A stretch of 64,000 bases of DNA, taken from Lunularia cruciata. Taxonomy: Eukaryota; Streptophyta; Marchantiopsida; Lunulariales; Lunulariaceae. The stretch is from positions 65,476,944 to 65,540,943 of the forward strand of contig OX419755.1 in NCBI GenBank assembly GCA_948567375.1, given 5' to 3'. The notes beneath the pieces are model-generated. The model was not told the origin of the DNA. It searched no databases and saw only the letters and a program-made list of their open reading frames with translations. Below, in pieces: positions 10,831 to 23,467 of the stretch. The stretch's first letter is position 1. The number at the start of each line of letters is the position of its first letter. The translations under genes and the position numbers were made by a program.

Positions 10831-11798
10831 CAGATTTAGGTTGTAATTAAGATTTGCTATTGGGTTTCTCATAGACAAATGGACTTCAGATTGTCTACTA
10901 TAGTATAGTTTGGATCCTTGTGAGGGTCTAGCCTTGGCCTTTCAGGACCCTCCTATGCATAATGGCAAGTGGGATCTTCTTTGGAGATACAATATTGTTT
11001 TGATTACTAGATCTATCATCATTATATGGATGATGCATGATTAGAGCATATCAGATTAGAACAACTCCCACCCAATATAGAGGATATAGATCCCACTAAG
11101 GTTCTTGCTTAGACATCCATGTATAGTGACCCACCCATCATTTGCCATTTTCCTAGTAATGATGTCTCCATTTTTCATGAGAGTACCATGTTATATTATT
11201 ATTTTTACACATTTATATATCCATACTTTTCCATATATATCTTTTCATATATCCATACTTCATCTCTCTTCTCCATGTGATTAACTCATGAGCTTTAAAT
11301 TGGTATCCTTTTTGCTTATGTGTACTTTGTGACTTGCACTCTTATTTTATTTATATTCATATCTCTTGCACATATGCCATGTGAAACCCCATGACATCTA
11401 CTCAAAAACCATCTGAACCAAATAAACCCAAATGAGAACCATGCAAAACTTGGAAAAATTTGCACTAGCACAAAGCAAGACCCAAGTTGGACCAACAGAA
11501 CCCATTCAAACCTATTTCTACTTCCTTGGTTTGCAGTAATATTTCAGTGATCCTGGTGCAAAACCCCACCCTAAATGGCAATACACAAGTGTATGAAATC
11601 CCACCTATTTTGGTGATACTTGAGTGACCTTGGCACAGAACTCCACTCTTTTAGTAGTGCCCAAGCAAAACCTTGATTCTTAGTGTAGCACTCATTGCAA
11701 TATAAAAAGAAAAATTAGTCCAAAAAAGCTAAACAAGATCAAGGACAACAATAAAATTTATCCACACTTTGCTCCATAAGTGCATGCATAAAATTTAA

Positions 11799-11801
<3 letters not shown>
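10831..11801. other. AT-rich region, no gene seen
   Basis: No domain signatures, RNA genes or repeats of note were found. Weak coding-like text from the preceding remnant may extend to about 11,150, with increasing stops. Confidence 0.5.

Positions 11802-11844
<43 letters not shown>
11802..11844. repeat. (AT)n microsatellite
   Basis: About 43 bp of uninterrupted AT dinucleotides in AT-rich sequence, with no associated gene. Confidence 0.95.
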
Positions 11845-11851
<7 letters not shown>

Positions 11852-13999
11852 AAAGATGGAGCTTCAATAACAAAGTCAGCACATTTGAGGAGTGTAGCAA
11901 GCACTACTATTGCAACAAAAAAGCATTGTGAGGAGTACATTGCATGAATGTATTTAGATGCAAGGAATAAATCTTGCTTCCAGTAATAGGGTGAGAGAGT
12001 GACTACGACAATGAATCAGTTCTACCCTTGGCATTTTAGCATAGTGCATTTAATATGGCACAATGCATTTTCTATCATTATTGGAATATTCAACCGGGTT
12101 ACTATCTATATCCAACATACTTTCTGGATTGTGCATGATTCTTATTATGCTTTGATCTTTTCTGGTGTCTTCTCTACTTTTGCTAATTCTAAAATCATAG
12201 AATGAAACCTTTTGGATTTTGAGGTCTTCTTTTTAAATCTCTTCTTTTCCAGCTTGGAAACTAAAGTAATCTATTTAATTCTCCTCTTTATTAACTTAGA
12301 AATTAAAGCTCTCTTTTCAACTTCACATTTCAGTTGTAACTTCTCCATTTTTGCAACCTTTTGAGCTTCAATTTCTATGAATGTGCACCTCTTTCTAGCT
12401 TCAACTAACTTGCTTCTCATCTTGGTCATATTAAGAAAGATCTTGAATGAAGTCGGAGACAATAGTATACAAAGGTGTCTTTGAAGAATGTGTATTCATT
12501 GAAGAAGAAAGTGTCTTTCCTTGAGAGAATTTTCTTTATTTTAGAGATCCTATCTTATGTTCTCCTTCCCTATCACACTCATGGTCTCCTTCTCTAACTA
12601 CTTCATGTGTGGATGGTTCTTCATCTTCAAAGGTAGTTAATAGACCAAGAAAGTTTAAAAAAACCAATTTTGATTGACTCTCCTCCTCTTGCCCTTGCGC
12701 CTCCAATATACTCCTCAAAGCCATGAGACAATGGTACATAAGGAAATGACTATTGGGTGCTAAGAATTAAAAACCCTTTTGTGCTAGTACCACAAAAGTC
12801 ATATGTGTTTTTTTCTTTGGCACAATCCTTTCACTTGAGTTAAAATGTAACTTTGGACCTCATTTCCTCTTCTATTACCATCTCAAAAAATTCATTTTTC
12901 CACTCCTGATGATACAAAGGCAGGTGGAGAAATAAGAACACTTCCACCAAATAAAAGATCCATTCTTGCATGGTATGGACATTGATGATTTATTTTATCC
13001 TCAATGGACTTCCATCCTTGTTTGTGTTCCTTCTTGATGAATCCTTTGCCCGTGCATTTGTCTTTCCAAGGTTGCACAGACTTATAAGAAGTCATGTATC
13101 AAGCACATTTCTTTTGCAGTCCGCCTCTCACCATAGATTTTGGGAATCCTTTTCCAGATTTCATGAGATAGGTGGCCATGTAACTGAAGGCAATATTCTT
13201 CTAGACAAGTTTCTTGCTATTACCTCCATGGATTTGCTTGAAATGATCTAGGCTTTCTAAATAACCCAAGATTTGACTATAATGATGAGATATCATTCTA
13301 AACTTATCATCTTCCTCCCTTTCAATTTCACACAAGTTGCTTTTGATTTCACACCCTCTAAAGAAAGAGCGGACTATGGAACCAAGGAAACCATGGTTAA
13401 CAAATCTAGAAATTTCACGAGAGTATGCGAGGCATTCACTTATTTTTGGATAAGTGAATGATCTAGAGTAAAATCTACCAAATTAGAACTTGCTAATGGA
13501 GAATGTGAAGCACCGTTAGATTTTTTTGGAGAAAGTGCAATTGGATTGAAACTATCTAATGGATATAAAATTCCCACTTCAAGAGGCGGCAGAGTGCAAT
13601 CCATATCTACTATCACCCTTGATCTCAAAATCTCACTTCCTTGTGAATAGATGCACATACTTGTGTTCTCTCCACTCCCCAAAATGAATGATTGTGCGCA
13701 TTATCAAATCTTGCTGCACAATAACCACAATTTAACTTTTTAATTGCAGATTTCAAATTCCAAGAACATAGCATGAACTAAAAAATGTCAAAACCACAAT
13801 TATTCATTAACAATTTCATCATGGGCTTTTGAAACACCTCATAGAAGTAAGATTTTGGGAGAGATCGAACAAGTGTAGAGAGAATCATTGGTTTTTATTT
13901 CAAGCTATGATATTTGAATCGGAGTAGGGTTTGGAATTCAAAATTTACACAAAGCTGGTGTTGTTGTCATGTTACCTTCATTCCGAAAACCACCTGTAC
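11845..13999. other. AT-rich region with short - strand coding-like fragments
   Basis: On the - strand, 13,682-12,271 contains several short open pieces. One is a Lys/Glu-rich helical fragment (12,462-12,271) and one an acidic fragment (12,739-12,536) with EAQGQEEES. They are separated by stops and frameshifts. I recognise no family. They may be remnants of one dead gene or element. Confidence 0.35.
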
Positions 14000-15398
14000 C
14001 GGTCCATTATCTCTAATCATATTTATGACTAAATAATAATATTCCTTATTTTTTGATTTTTGGCACCATAGATTTTCATCTTATCCCGAAAGTGAGAAAA
14101 TGAAATGATCCATAAAGTAGGTGGGGACCTGTGAAACATTTTACAACTATTTCATGTTGAGAACAAATTTTAATTACAATTAGTCCCTAAAAATTTTTAC
14201 GGGTTCCTACACCCATAAATATCTCGTTAATAACGATTTTGAAACTCCCATTAATGGGTAACTTTTTTCATGACCCGCAAATTTTTTCGGTTACGGATGA
14301 ACCGTAGACTATAACGCCTGGTAAATCATACTGAAATATACCTCCGGATAGCAAATTAATTTAAACATATACGTTCGTGAATTTGTGTGATTCTTTTTAC
14401 GAAAGCCCGACAGAAACTTTACGGGCTTACGGGACCAACTTATCTCCCATAACTCGCGACCTTAAAACTCCTAATATCTCTCAAGTGTGTACCAAGTTCT
14501 CTTTAACGAGCATGTACTGAGGTGTATGAGATCTGTGTGGATTTAATTTTTCTACATGCAATATTTGTATGAATCTTGCGGCGAAGTTTTGAACTTTCAA
14601 AATCGTGGGTTGATTGAAGCTTATTTCTATAGGGTTGGGTGAACCGTATTTCAGGTATCGACAATTGGGATAGACAAAATATACAAACTGGATAAAGCAC
14701 AAGTATTGAGTATGTCTACTTTATAATGGATGTAGTATGTAGTACTTTATATTGAGTATGTGAAATTTATAACGGATGGTGACCGACCTTTACTCTCCAT
14801 CAATGCGATTAAGAGGTAATATCAAACAGGAGAATAGTTTCTCTAGAAAACAAAGGTGCAGAAATTATCTCAATAATTATACGTCTAAGTTCATATGGAT
14901 TGAAATACACAATACAAAAGATGACGCTTGAAGACTGAATGTACCTCAAATTAATACAGGTAGTTTCATGGGAACTTAGTATGAGGTTGAGAATACAGTA
15001 ACTGTTTTGAAGAGCATCTATTACACAGGATCACAATGAGCTCTATAAAATTTATACAATCACTGAAATGATTAGTATTTAATACAGAATTTGAAGTCCA
15101 TGCGTACGCGCTCGTATGATATTTATCGATAAATATAATTTATTTCACTCAAAGTCGGATGTATTCTATCAAGGGTATAGTTTGTATCTTAACCAGGGTA
15201 AATTACCCTATTTATAAGTTAAAAAGCCTTTATTTTGTTATAGTCAAAGTCAAAGTCAAATGTATTCTATCAAGCGCATGCGTTATATCTTAACCAGGGT
15301 AAATCATCCTATTTATGAGTGAAGAAGCATTTCTTATATCCACATGTCAAAAGTCTCACGTTAATACTTTCCAAGCATATCAGTTTTAAGACTTAGGG

Positions 15399-15400
<2 letters not shown>

Positions 15401-15488
<88 letters not shown>
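15401..15488. repeat. (AT)n microsatellite
   Basis: About 88 bp of pure AT dinucleotides, the longest simple repeat in the window. It is in non-coding sequence. Confidence 0.97.
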
Positions 15489-15492
<4 letters not shown>

Positions 15493-18400
15493 TTATGCAT
15501 ACTGATATTTTCTTGGTCAAATTGCACACATTTGAGTGGGCAATTTAGTGAGTCCAAGCATCGTCTTTGGCACAGTCTAAAAAGAAGAGCTACGAAAAGC
15601 TAATTTTGAGCATATATCCACATACAGGCGTACCAATACTAAATTATTAAAACGATATAGGACAGAATTCAAACGAAAAAATAAGTATAAAAAGATCACA
15701 TAGATTTATCTTCCAAAGTTTACAGAAAAATCTACTCAATAGAGATATGCAAACGTATATTCTAGATCAATGATACATATCTTAAAACATTGATGAATGA
15801 TTGAACCTTTAGATCATCTTTTCATGTATGATTATAGTTCTATCTTATGTTAGTTTGTCCAAAACATTGTAGAATCATTAAATGAACATAATTTGATCTA
15901 ATTCTTCTTTTATGAGTCGAGAAGAATACTTTTGAAATATAAATATTTGAATATTAAGGGAAACTGTAAACCTGTTTTTGCTCATCCATCTCACTTCTCT
16001 ATTGTATTGTACAGTACCTCACCAACCAACCAGATTGTTGTGCAAGATTTTTCAATGCATGACACCGTGGTATATACCATGAGCCAGGCCACAACGGTAG
16101 GACATTTTATAGAATCCTATGGCCATACAACAACAAGCGGCTATGCCAATTTCACACAATTGCCCAATCTGATTGGCTGGAATTGTTAGAACAGGAGGGG
16201 TGAAGTTGATGAGCAAACAAGGTGAGGTGGGTTTATTGTTTCCCAAATATTATACTTAAGTGAATTATAGACAAATACATATAGTGGAACAGTAAACCCA
16301 CCTCACCTTTTCTTTTCATTTACCTCACTCCTCTACGGTCCTTTACAGTGTGTAAATATACCAATCAAACCACTTCCCTTATGCTATGAGCTTGGCTACA
16401 ATGCTAGAATTCAATTCCACAAATTCCTTTTAAGTTATCAATCTTTTATTACGAAAATGCTTAGAGAGCCCTACAAAATCTGAAAAGACTTCATCTAACA
16501 TACACATTTGAGATTTAGCCTTAATATCCCCAGATTATTTAAACCTTTTCCGGTGATTATTTAAACATAAACATAGGACAAGACGCTTGGTCCGTACGTG
16601 ATAGTTCATTGTTCACATAAGGTTCGGTCTCACTGGATGAGCAAAGAACCAAGAGAGTCTTGATATGACTGTTCTTTGGAAAATTTGATGGTATATTTAC
16701 ATTGACCTTCTTCAGTCTAACAATGGACCACTTTAGCTGAAATAATTTTCTCGTTGTTTTATGACAAAGTATCAAGCGTTATCTCATCTCACTAGATCAA
16801 GAGTTATCTCATCGACGTTAGTACGATTTTAAAGCGATTTTAGGTGTCTAGACTTTATGTGCAGTTCATTTGCATGAGGATTTATCAAAAATTGCTCACC
16901 AACACATCAAACAAATAATAGTGTTATGTGTTTCTTTTCACTGTACAACTTTAGTTCAGAGTTTGGGGTTTAACGTCGGGGTATATACTCAAATGCACTT
17001 AAGAAGAACTTTAGAAACGATAGGAAAACGAATAGTACAAGAAACTTTATTGCATTATTGACATTGCTTTTGAATCCAATCCTCTGATAATAATACATGG
17101 TCATCTGCACACTGAGTGTCAAGTTGTCAACGTAATCTTAAAATATAAAAGATACAATGACTTTAAACTATTCACCAAAAGAAGCAAAAGCGTGACCGCG
17201 TAGAAAACACGAAGGATGGTTAACCCTAAAACCGAAAAAAGGGAAGTTATATTTACTAATTAGAAAAATCATTCTCATATTGGAACTGTTGGATCAAATT
17301 ACAATACAAGGATCAAGTTGAATCAAACTGAAATGCCCCTAATTTTCATGCATAGAATAGTAATCAACTTTTTGAAGGTATATGTTATATCGATATAAAC
17401 TAATATAGTGATGATGCCTACATAAACTAGCTGATAACTTGTGACTCTTAAGGGTTTTAGTTAAAACATAACAACGAGGGATGTCCCTAGATCTAAGAAT
17501 ATATAATAAATGTAAAAATAAGCATAGAGAGAGCTTTCCATATCAACCTCTCTTAGCTATTCGCAATTCTTTTTCCTGAACATTTCTTTCCATAAACTTT
17601 TCATCTTTGATTAAAGGAAGTCGTTCATTAAACACATATCAAAGAGTCAAACACATTTGTCTTTGTTTTTTTATGGAATGTATCTATTTTCACTTTTTCT
17701 TCTAACGATTTAAAACATATTCTGTTCTGTGTTTACTTACTCATCTCGTATTCTTCCCATTCCATTACCTTTTTATCTCGCTTTTCTTTTCATTTCATTT
17801 CGCATTCTTGGTTTGCTTGTATATCTTCTTACTTGCATCGACTGAATCCCCTATTCTATGAACAGCTTCTGCTCCCATAACTCGAGTACACCATGAGTCA
17901 GAACATGAAATATCGTCATACGATTTACCAAATTAAAATTACGTACGGTGCTGCCACACGGCATATACATACGATCTACAGAAATGTCCATCTACCATAC
18001 TACAGTTCAGTACCAGATCCAGAGTTTGTATAAGTTTGTCCCGGTTATCTCCTGCCCCTTAGAATCTGCAACTGATACGGTTATAAGGCAAATCAAACCT
18101 GACGCACCGTGTCCAACCTCTCTACGGCTATCTACTTGTCTCAATCCAATGGGAACGTCCTACAAAAGGTCATCTTAAGTGGAATGACTTGTCACCGCGA
18201 CTGCGGACTGTCTTGGTGGCATCTGACCTGCTACCAAAGGTTCCGCAGGACTGACAGCGTGGAAGAGGAATACAGGCTATCTATGTTTCCTTACATACTA
18301 TGGACCTGAAAGGAGTCGAACTAGCAATCTCATACTATTGACCTGAAAGGACCTGAGCATTCTCAAGTGCTTGTTCCTAGCCAGTTTCCTTGTCTACATT

Positions 18401-20174
18401 CACAGAGTCGAATCTAATCTTTTGAATATCCGTTTAGATATATTTGCAAAAATATTTGCTCTTCTTGAGCACAGTACTTTTTGGGGCGAAGAAAATTGCA
18501 GTTCTTTCTCAGTGAGGTGTGGTAAAATCGGTATCAATTCTGCTTCATTCCCCTGAATTGCACAGATAGGGAAGAACATTATAGATAGTATTTTAGTAGG
18601 ATTCGGTGATCATGCAAGAGTAGGTGTTTCTCTTCGAACGTTAACTGCCTTAGAAATGACCTGTTTGGTTGAAATTATACGACATGCCAGAGAATCCATG
18701 GCCACAGAGGAATCTCCACTTGGGCAAACACTATCATTAGCAACGGAGGAACTGGGATCCAGAATAAGGGATCGCCGTCCTAAGGGACGGGACGGAAGCG
18801 TCGGCTGGCCCAGTGATCAGGCATCCTACCGCAGGGAAAGACAGACTTCTTCTTCCTATATTTTATTTCCACATGGGAAGAGGTCCCGCCACCTGTCGCT
18901 TTAGCTAATTTTAGCACAACTTAAAGCGAACGACGACAGAAGAGAATGTTCTTATCGATCAGTATCTTACATCCTAAGCTTCCTCGGCTAACCTGGGAAG
19001 TTTCTGGAGATGGTTCTAGAACGAAGTAACGAAGGGCTTATCCGGAGACGTGTATTGCGTACATGAGGAAATTTGTTTTTTCATCTTCCAGTTCTAAAGT
19101 CTGTTTAGGGCAGCGAGCGAAGGTTATGATTGGGGCGATGTGGTTTGTTTGAGAGTTTTCTCAGTTTCAGTTTTCAAAAGCGAAGCGAATATTCTGTGGT
19201 ATATTGCTTTACTGTATTAGTGAACAATTTTGCTCTTTACTTTTCTTAAGCCTTTTGACCAGAGTAAGACCTACCTACCTAGGGTGTCCAATACGGCAGA
19301 TAATTAGATTACTAACATTGTTCTATGGGCGTGAGTACACGAAATCCGTATTCTCAGAAGAAGTCAAAAGAGATATTTATTAGAGTTAGATACAGCTCGT
19401 GACTTTGAGTGCATTAGGGACATAGAAAAAGATTTCGTTTCACAAGGGGGGATGGTGAAAGAAAATGCAAAGTTGAACTTCGAGTTTGAACTTGCAGTTA
19501 AGTGTGGTTTAAATTTAATTAATCTCATGTGAACCATCGTTGTTCATCGCTCTTATCTACTCGGGAGGGAGGCCGTTGAGCTGATTCGCAATCAATCTTT
19601 CATGTTTTTAAAGCACAGTATATTCAAACTTCATGCACGCGTCACAAATGTGCTGATAACAAAGACCTCGGATGTTGAAAATGTGCAAACTCATGTTCAG
19701 CTGCACATATGCGAATGTTTTTGATTGTGTACTACAGCAAAGCAAATCACTTAGCCTCACTCAAATTGAGAAAATAAACATTAAATTACAAGAATTACAT
19801 GGAATGAGTAAACTATCAATCTGATTTGCATATGTCAAACCGAGTTGAGTTGATCGATAGAATCACTAGTTTCTTGAGATTTCCGACCTGTAGCTACACA
19901 GAGCAGTTTGACGGTGCTCGAAAGGAGTAGTGCATGATTAAACCCGATCGACTTTTCCCCATTTCTGCGGTGCGCTTTATTGGCTGGCCAGCCCGAGACG
20001 TAGACACGATCCACGTCAGTACTATAAACAGTTTTAAAGAACGCCGTCCCAGGCCGTCGATCTCTCATGGGATCCAAGCCTGGCGCGTGTAATCGACGAT
20101 CATTTGGTGGCCAGTTTTCTGAAGATTCTACAAAGTAGTCGTTCATGATGACATGGCTAACGGAAAGGTTGATT

Positions 20175-20185
20175 GTCCCACATCG
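20175..20185 (+). promoter_or_regulatory. USE-like motif GTCCCACATCG
   Basis: This is an exact match to the plant snRNA upstream sequence element RTCCCACATCG. In true Pol II or Pol III snRNA promoters a TATA box follows about 24-35 bp downstream; here that interval is GC-rich with no TATA. The same string also occurs in some plant retrotransposon LTRs. It is therefore listed as a motif only, without an RNA gene. Confidence 0.25.
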
Positions 20186-20559
20186 GTGCGTGACTGGACG
20201 AAAAAAGGCCCGCAAGTCAGGCCGTAACTGTCCTATCGCACATGCTCATGCAGGAGATGTCCTCTTGGCCGCGGAAAAAGCTAGTCGAGTCGAACTACTA
20301 CTGCATGGGCCTGGCCTGGTCAGAGAAGGAAGGAAGAAAGACGACGAAGAGAGAAGCAACCGGAGGCGAAGAAGAAGCAGGAGCAGTAGCATCAGAAGAA
20401 CACAGAAGTGAGTTTGGAAAATAAATTGAACTGTGAACATACAACAACAAATACCCGCACACAACAGTACTAGTTACGCCCGCACACGGTGCTGATGGTG
20501 GTCTGGTCCACCAAATCAGTTCAGCTCAGTAGTGTTGTTCAGTTGGCGCAGAGGAGTAG

Positions 20560-20946
20560 TAGACGAAGAGAGGTAGGGAAGGGATAGATTTTAGTAGTAT
20601 ATCAGGAGAAGAAGAGAGCGAGGGAAATTGAGAAGCAGGGAGAGACGGGGAGAGGGAGGAGGTGGGTGGTAATCAAGCATCGTCGGATTTCAGCCATGCC
20701 TGCAGCCTCAATTGTTTGCGGTTGTTCCTCGCTGGGCAGCAGAGAGGCGGATCAGAGCAGAGCGCCTCAGCGGGAGGAGGTGTGGTCCTGGCAGGCAGCG
20801 AGAAAAATTGGGAGAGGGGGACAGAGTTAACGGAGGATCTAAAGGGGTCTGTAAAGGTTGAGAGAGTCGCGACTACGTTTCGAACGAACAAATTTGGTTG
20901 TCAAATCAGATAAGACAGACTGATAGAAAAATTTGAAGAGAATCAG
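20560..20946 (+). promoter_or_regulatory. Purine-rich presumed 5' UTR of the ceramide synthase gene
   Basis: The 390 bp before the start codon are rich in GAGGAG and GAGAGAGA blocks and lack an obvious TATA box, as in many plant housekeeping-gene leaders. ATG triplets at about 20,697 and possibly others precede the main start, so short upstream ORFs may exist. The transcription start cannot be fixed from sequence alone. Confidence 0.4.
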
Positions 20947-23467
20947 ATGGCGATGGTGATAGGAGGAAGTATGGACGTGCTAGAGGATTCGATTAAGAGG
21001 TGGAGAAGTGGAGAGTGGCCAGATTGGGAACTAGAGAGCTATCCCGAAGCGCAGGATTTGCTAATGATTCCTGTGTTCGCGGTCTTCTTCTTTACAGCCC
21101 GTTATCTACTCGACTCCTTTGTTTTCGAGGTCTGTACTTCTTCATTTCCATCATTCCCGGAATTCCTCCCCCGGGTCCTTTCCCCTGCAACTGGGAAGAG
21201 AGAGGTTGAGCTTCGACCACGGGCGTGTAGCGTTCGTGAATTAGCTACAGGAAATGTAGTGAGCACGTATGTGGTTGATGCTCTCGGTATCGGGTGGTGG
21301 CGGAGAGTTCCATGAGGTATTCGAAGAGTCTCGAGAAAACTTTCATTGGGACATGACCACTGGAGCTTTACTGTTTCGTGATAAGAAACTGCCAGATGCA
21401 GAAGAAAATTATATATTCTAGGTAGCATATACAATTCGTATGTCTATGTGCTGGTTCCATATCTAGTGGGTTATGTGGTTCATACTTCTCGTCATGGGGT
21501 AGCTCAAAGTTACACACACTTCTTTGGGTTACTTTTATACCGAATGGGTTGGGTAACAAGTTTGTCGTTGGTTGATTGCTTGCAGGCATTAGGAAGAAGG
21601 TTCATCTTTGGGAACGCAGATTATAGCTTGAAGGGATACAGCGAAGCCGAAATAGAGTCGCTGCAGAAAACGCACGTGAAGTTCAAAGAGTCAGCATGGA
21701 AGTTGTGCTACTACCTGGCCGCAGAGATATTTGCATTGGTGATTTCTTACAAAGAGCCTTACTTCTATGATAGTGAGAAGTTCTGGGTAGGACCTGGTAC
21801 TCAACAATGGCCCGATCAAACGACAAAGTAAGGTTCTTCTCCAGCAGAATTACTTGCTGTATCTGATCCTTGGCATTAGATACTGAGCCCCTGCTTAAGA
21901 ATGAAAACAGTATTGTGTTCAGGTTTGTCTTAGTGCAGTTTCAATTTCAGGAACAAACAAGGGGACAGCTCAAAGTTTAATTCTTGCTGAATTTCGTGTC
22001 TCGAATTCGAATTTGTTGGTATTTAAACGGATTTCTGGTGAACACCCAGGTGAATCATTCAAAGAAAATCCCTCAAGTTCAAGAATATAAGTAATTAGCT
22101 AAAACTTTGGAAACCTTGTAAGATTGAAGATGGAACGTATCTTATGGGCTAATTGGATGAGACAATCTACTTGTGCTGTTTGATTCATGACAGGCTGAAA
22201 TTGAAGCTTCTATATGGATTCGCGGGTGGCTTCTACACCTACAGTATTTTGGCCCTCATCTTCTGGGAGACAAGACGCAAGGATTTCGGCGTAAGCCTGT
22301 CACACCACATCGTCACTGTTATTCTCATAGTGTTCTCCTACATGGCGAGGTATATATCTCCACGAGGCGTGCTGATATTGATCATGATGTATGTTTGATC
22401 GTGGAATTGAAAAGATATCGTAGGATATTTGCTGGAATTTATTTGATTTTACAGCAAGGCAGACAACTTTTTTCGTCTTGAATTGAGAAATTTGCTATAA
22501 GCTTATGAGTAAGAGCGAATTCGGCGGTTCTTCCTTTCGAGAGCGTATATCGTCCAATAGACATACAAGGTGGATAGCCCGAACTTCTGCGGAAATTGAA
22601 TTTCAACATCACTTTTCGAAGGGTTTGCATTGAGCTGAAGAGATATCTTGGATGCTGTCAAAGTGCATGGTTTGAAACTGTAGTGTGGTTGACTTTGCAG
22701 GTTTGCTCGGCTAGGGGCCATAGTTCTTGCTATACATGATGCAAGTGATATTTTCTTGGAGGCGGGAAAGTTGACGAAGTATGGCGGCTCCGAAATTATA
22801 CCCAGCATTGCCTTTGTTATGTTTGCGATCTCGTGGATTGTCTTGCGTCTCATCGTATACCCGTTTTGGATAATTCGGAGCACAAGGTAACCTACGTTCA
22901 CCTAAACCTGGGCGCTACGGTCAGGATATTTGACTTGGAAGTATTTCGACGCTGTGGATGACAAACGTTAGACCTTGAGACTTTATGAAATTCACTCACA
23001 CTTGTTATGTCGACGCTGTGGATGACAAACGTTAGACCTTGAGATTTTATGAAATTCACTCATACTTGTTATGTTTCATGTCTGCAGTATTGAAGTACTG
23101 AGCGTCCTCGATAGAAACTTCGAGAATGGACCCCTTTTGTACTACTGCTTCAACACTATGCTGATCAGTCTCTTTGTTCTCCATATCTATTGGTGGATTT
23201 TGATATGGAGGATGATTGTAAAACAAGTCCAAGCTCGCGGCAAGGTTTCAGATGATGTTCGGTCTGGTGAGTGTTGTCTTTGTCCTACGTTGAAACTTAA
23301 GCAGAAGTGTATATAAAATAGATCTGTGAATCTTGCAATACTCATCACTATGGGGCGATGATATTTGGGAGATATTTGACAGCAAAAGCGAGAGAGCAGT
23401 AATAGGCTTGGTACTGATTTGATTTCCTTGTGCAGATTCTGAGGAAGAGGATGACAAGATTGACTGA
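20947..23467 (+). CDS. LAG1: Ceramide synthase (LAG1/LOH family, TLC domain), six exons
   Basis: It acylates sphingoid bases with acyl-CoA to form ceramides in the ER membrane. The proposed exons are 20947-21129, 21586-21827, 22194-22349, 22701-22886, 23088-23266 and 23436-23467. All introns are GT-AG and phases are kept, giving 325 residues. The N-terminus has W..GEWPDWE followed by a first membrane span (about 38-60). The TLC domain begins around KFKESAWK (92-99). The Lag1p motif holds the catalytic histidine pair HH at 179-180 and HDASD at 206-210. WETRRKDFG precedes the pair. Four to six hydrophobic spans follow through about residue 290. The C-terminus is acidic ([10 protein letters not shown]), a plausible CK2 target as in yeast and plant homologues. 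The start is the first ATG matching the family N-terminus. No disabling change was seen. It is the only clear host gene here. Confidence 0.93.
22946..23074 (+). repeat. 63-bp tandem duplication in intron 4
   Basis: The segment CGACGCTGTGGATGACAAAC through CACTTGTTATGT is present twice head to tail (about 22,949-23,010 and 23,011-23,073), differing by only about two bases. It is wholly intronic and leaves the exon 5 acceptor (CTGCAG, ending at 23,087) intact. It is a recent duplication with no coding effect. Confidence 0.85.

Larger units (their letters stand above)
14000..20600. other. Upstream part of the gene island, no gene recognised
   Basis: The base composition changes near 13.9 kb: CG dinucleotides become common on both strands, unlike the TE-rich flanks. 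Open frames are short (for example 18,656-18,904 and, on the - strand, 19,835-20,215) and show no family signature. An (AT)n tract occupies 15,401-15,488. Partial echoes of a short ACAGGGTAAAT-like segment recur near 15,200 and 15,300. No tRNA or rRNA was identified. Some of this may be distal promoter or a non-coding transcript. Confidence 0.5.

Noticed and set aside
18305-18345. T-arm-like string (GTTCGACTCC on the - strand) suggesting a tRNA
   Set aside because: No acceptor stem, D-arm or anticodon arm can be folded around it.
19835-20411. Open frames of 126 codons (-) and 88 codons (+) upstream of the ceramide synthase
   Set aside because: No recognisable motif, low-complexity Arg/Glu content in one, and no splice or start context that supports a gene.
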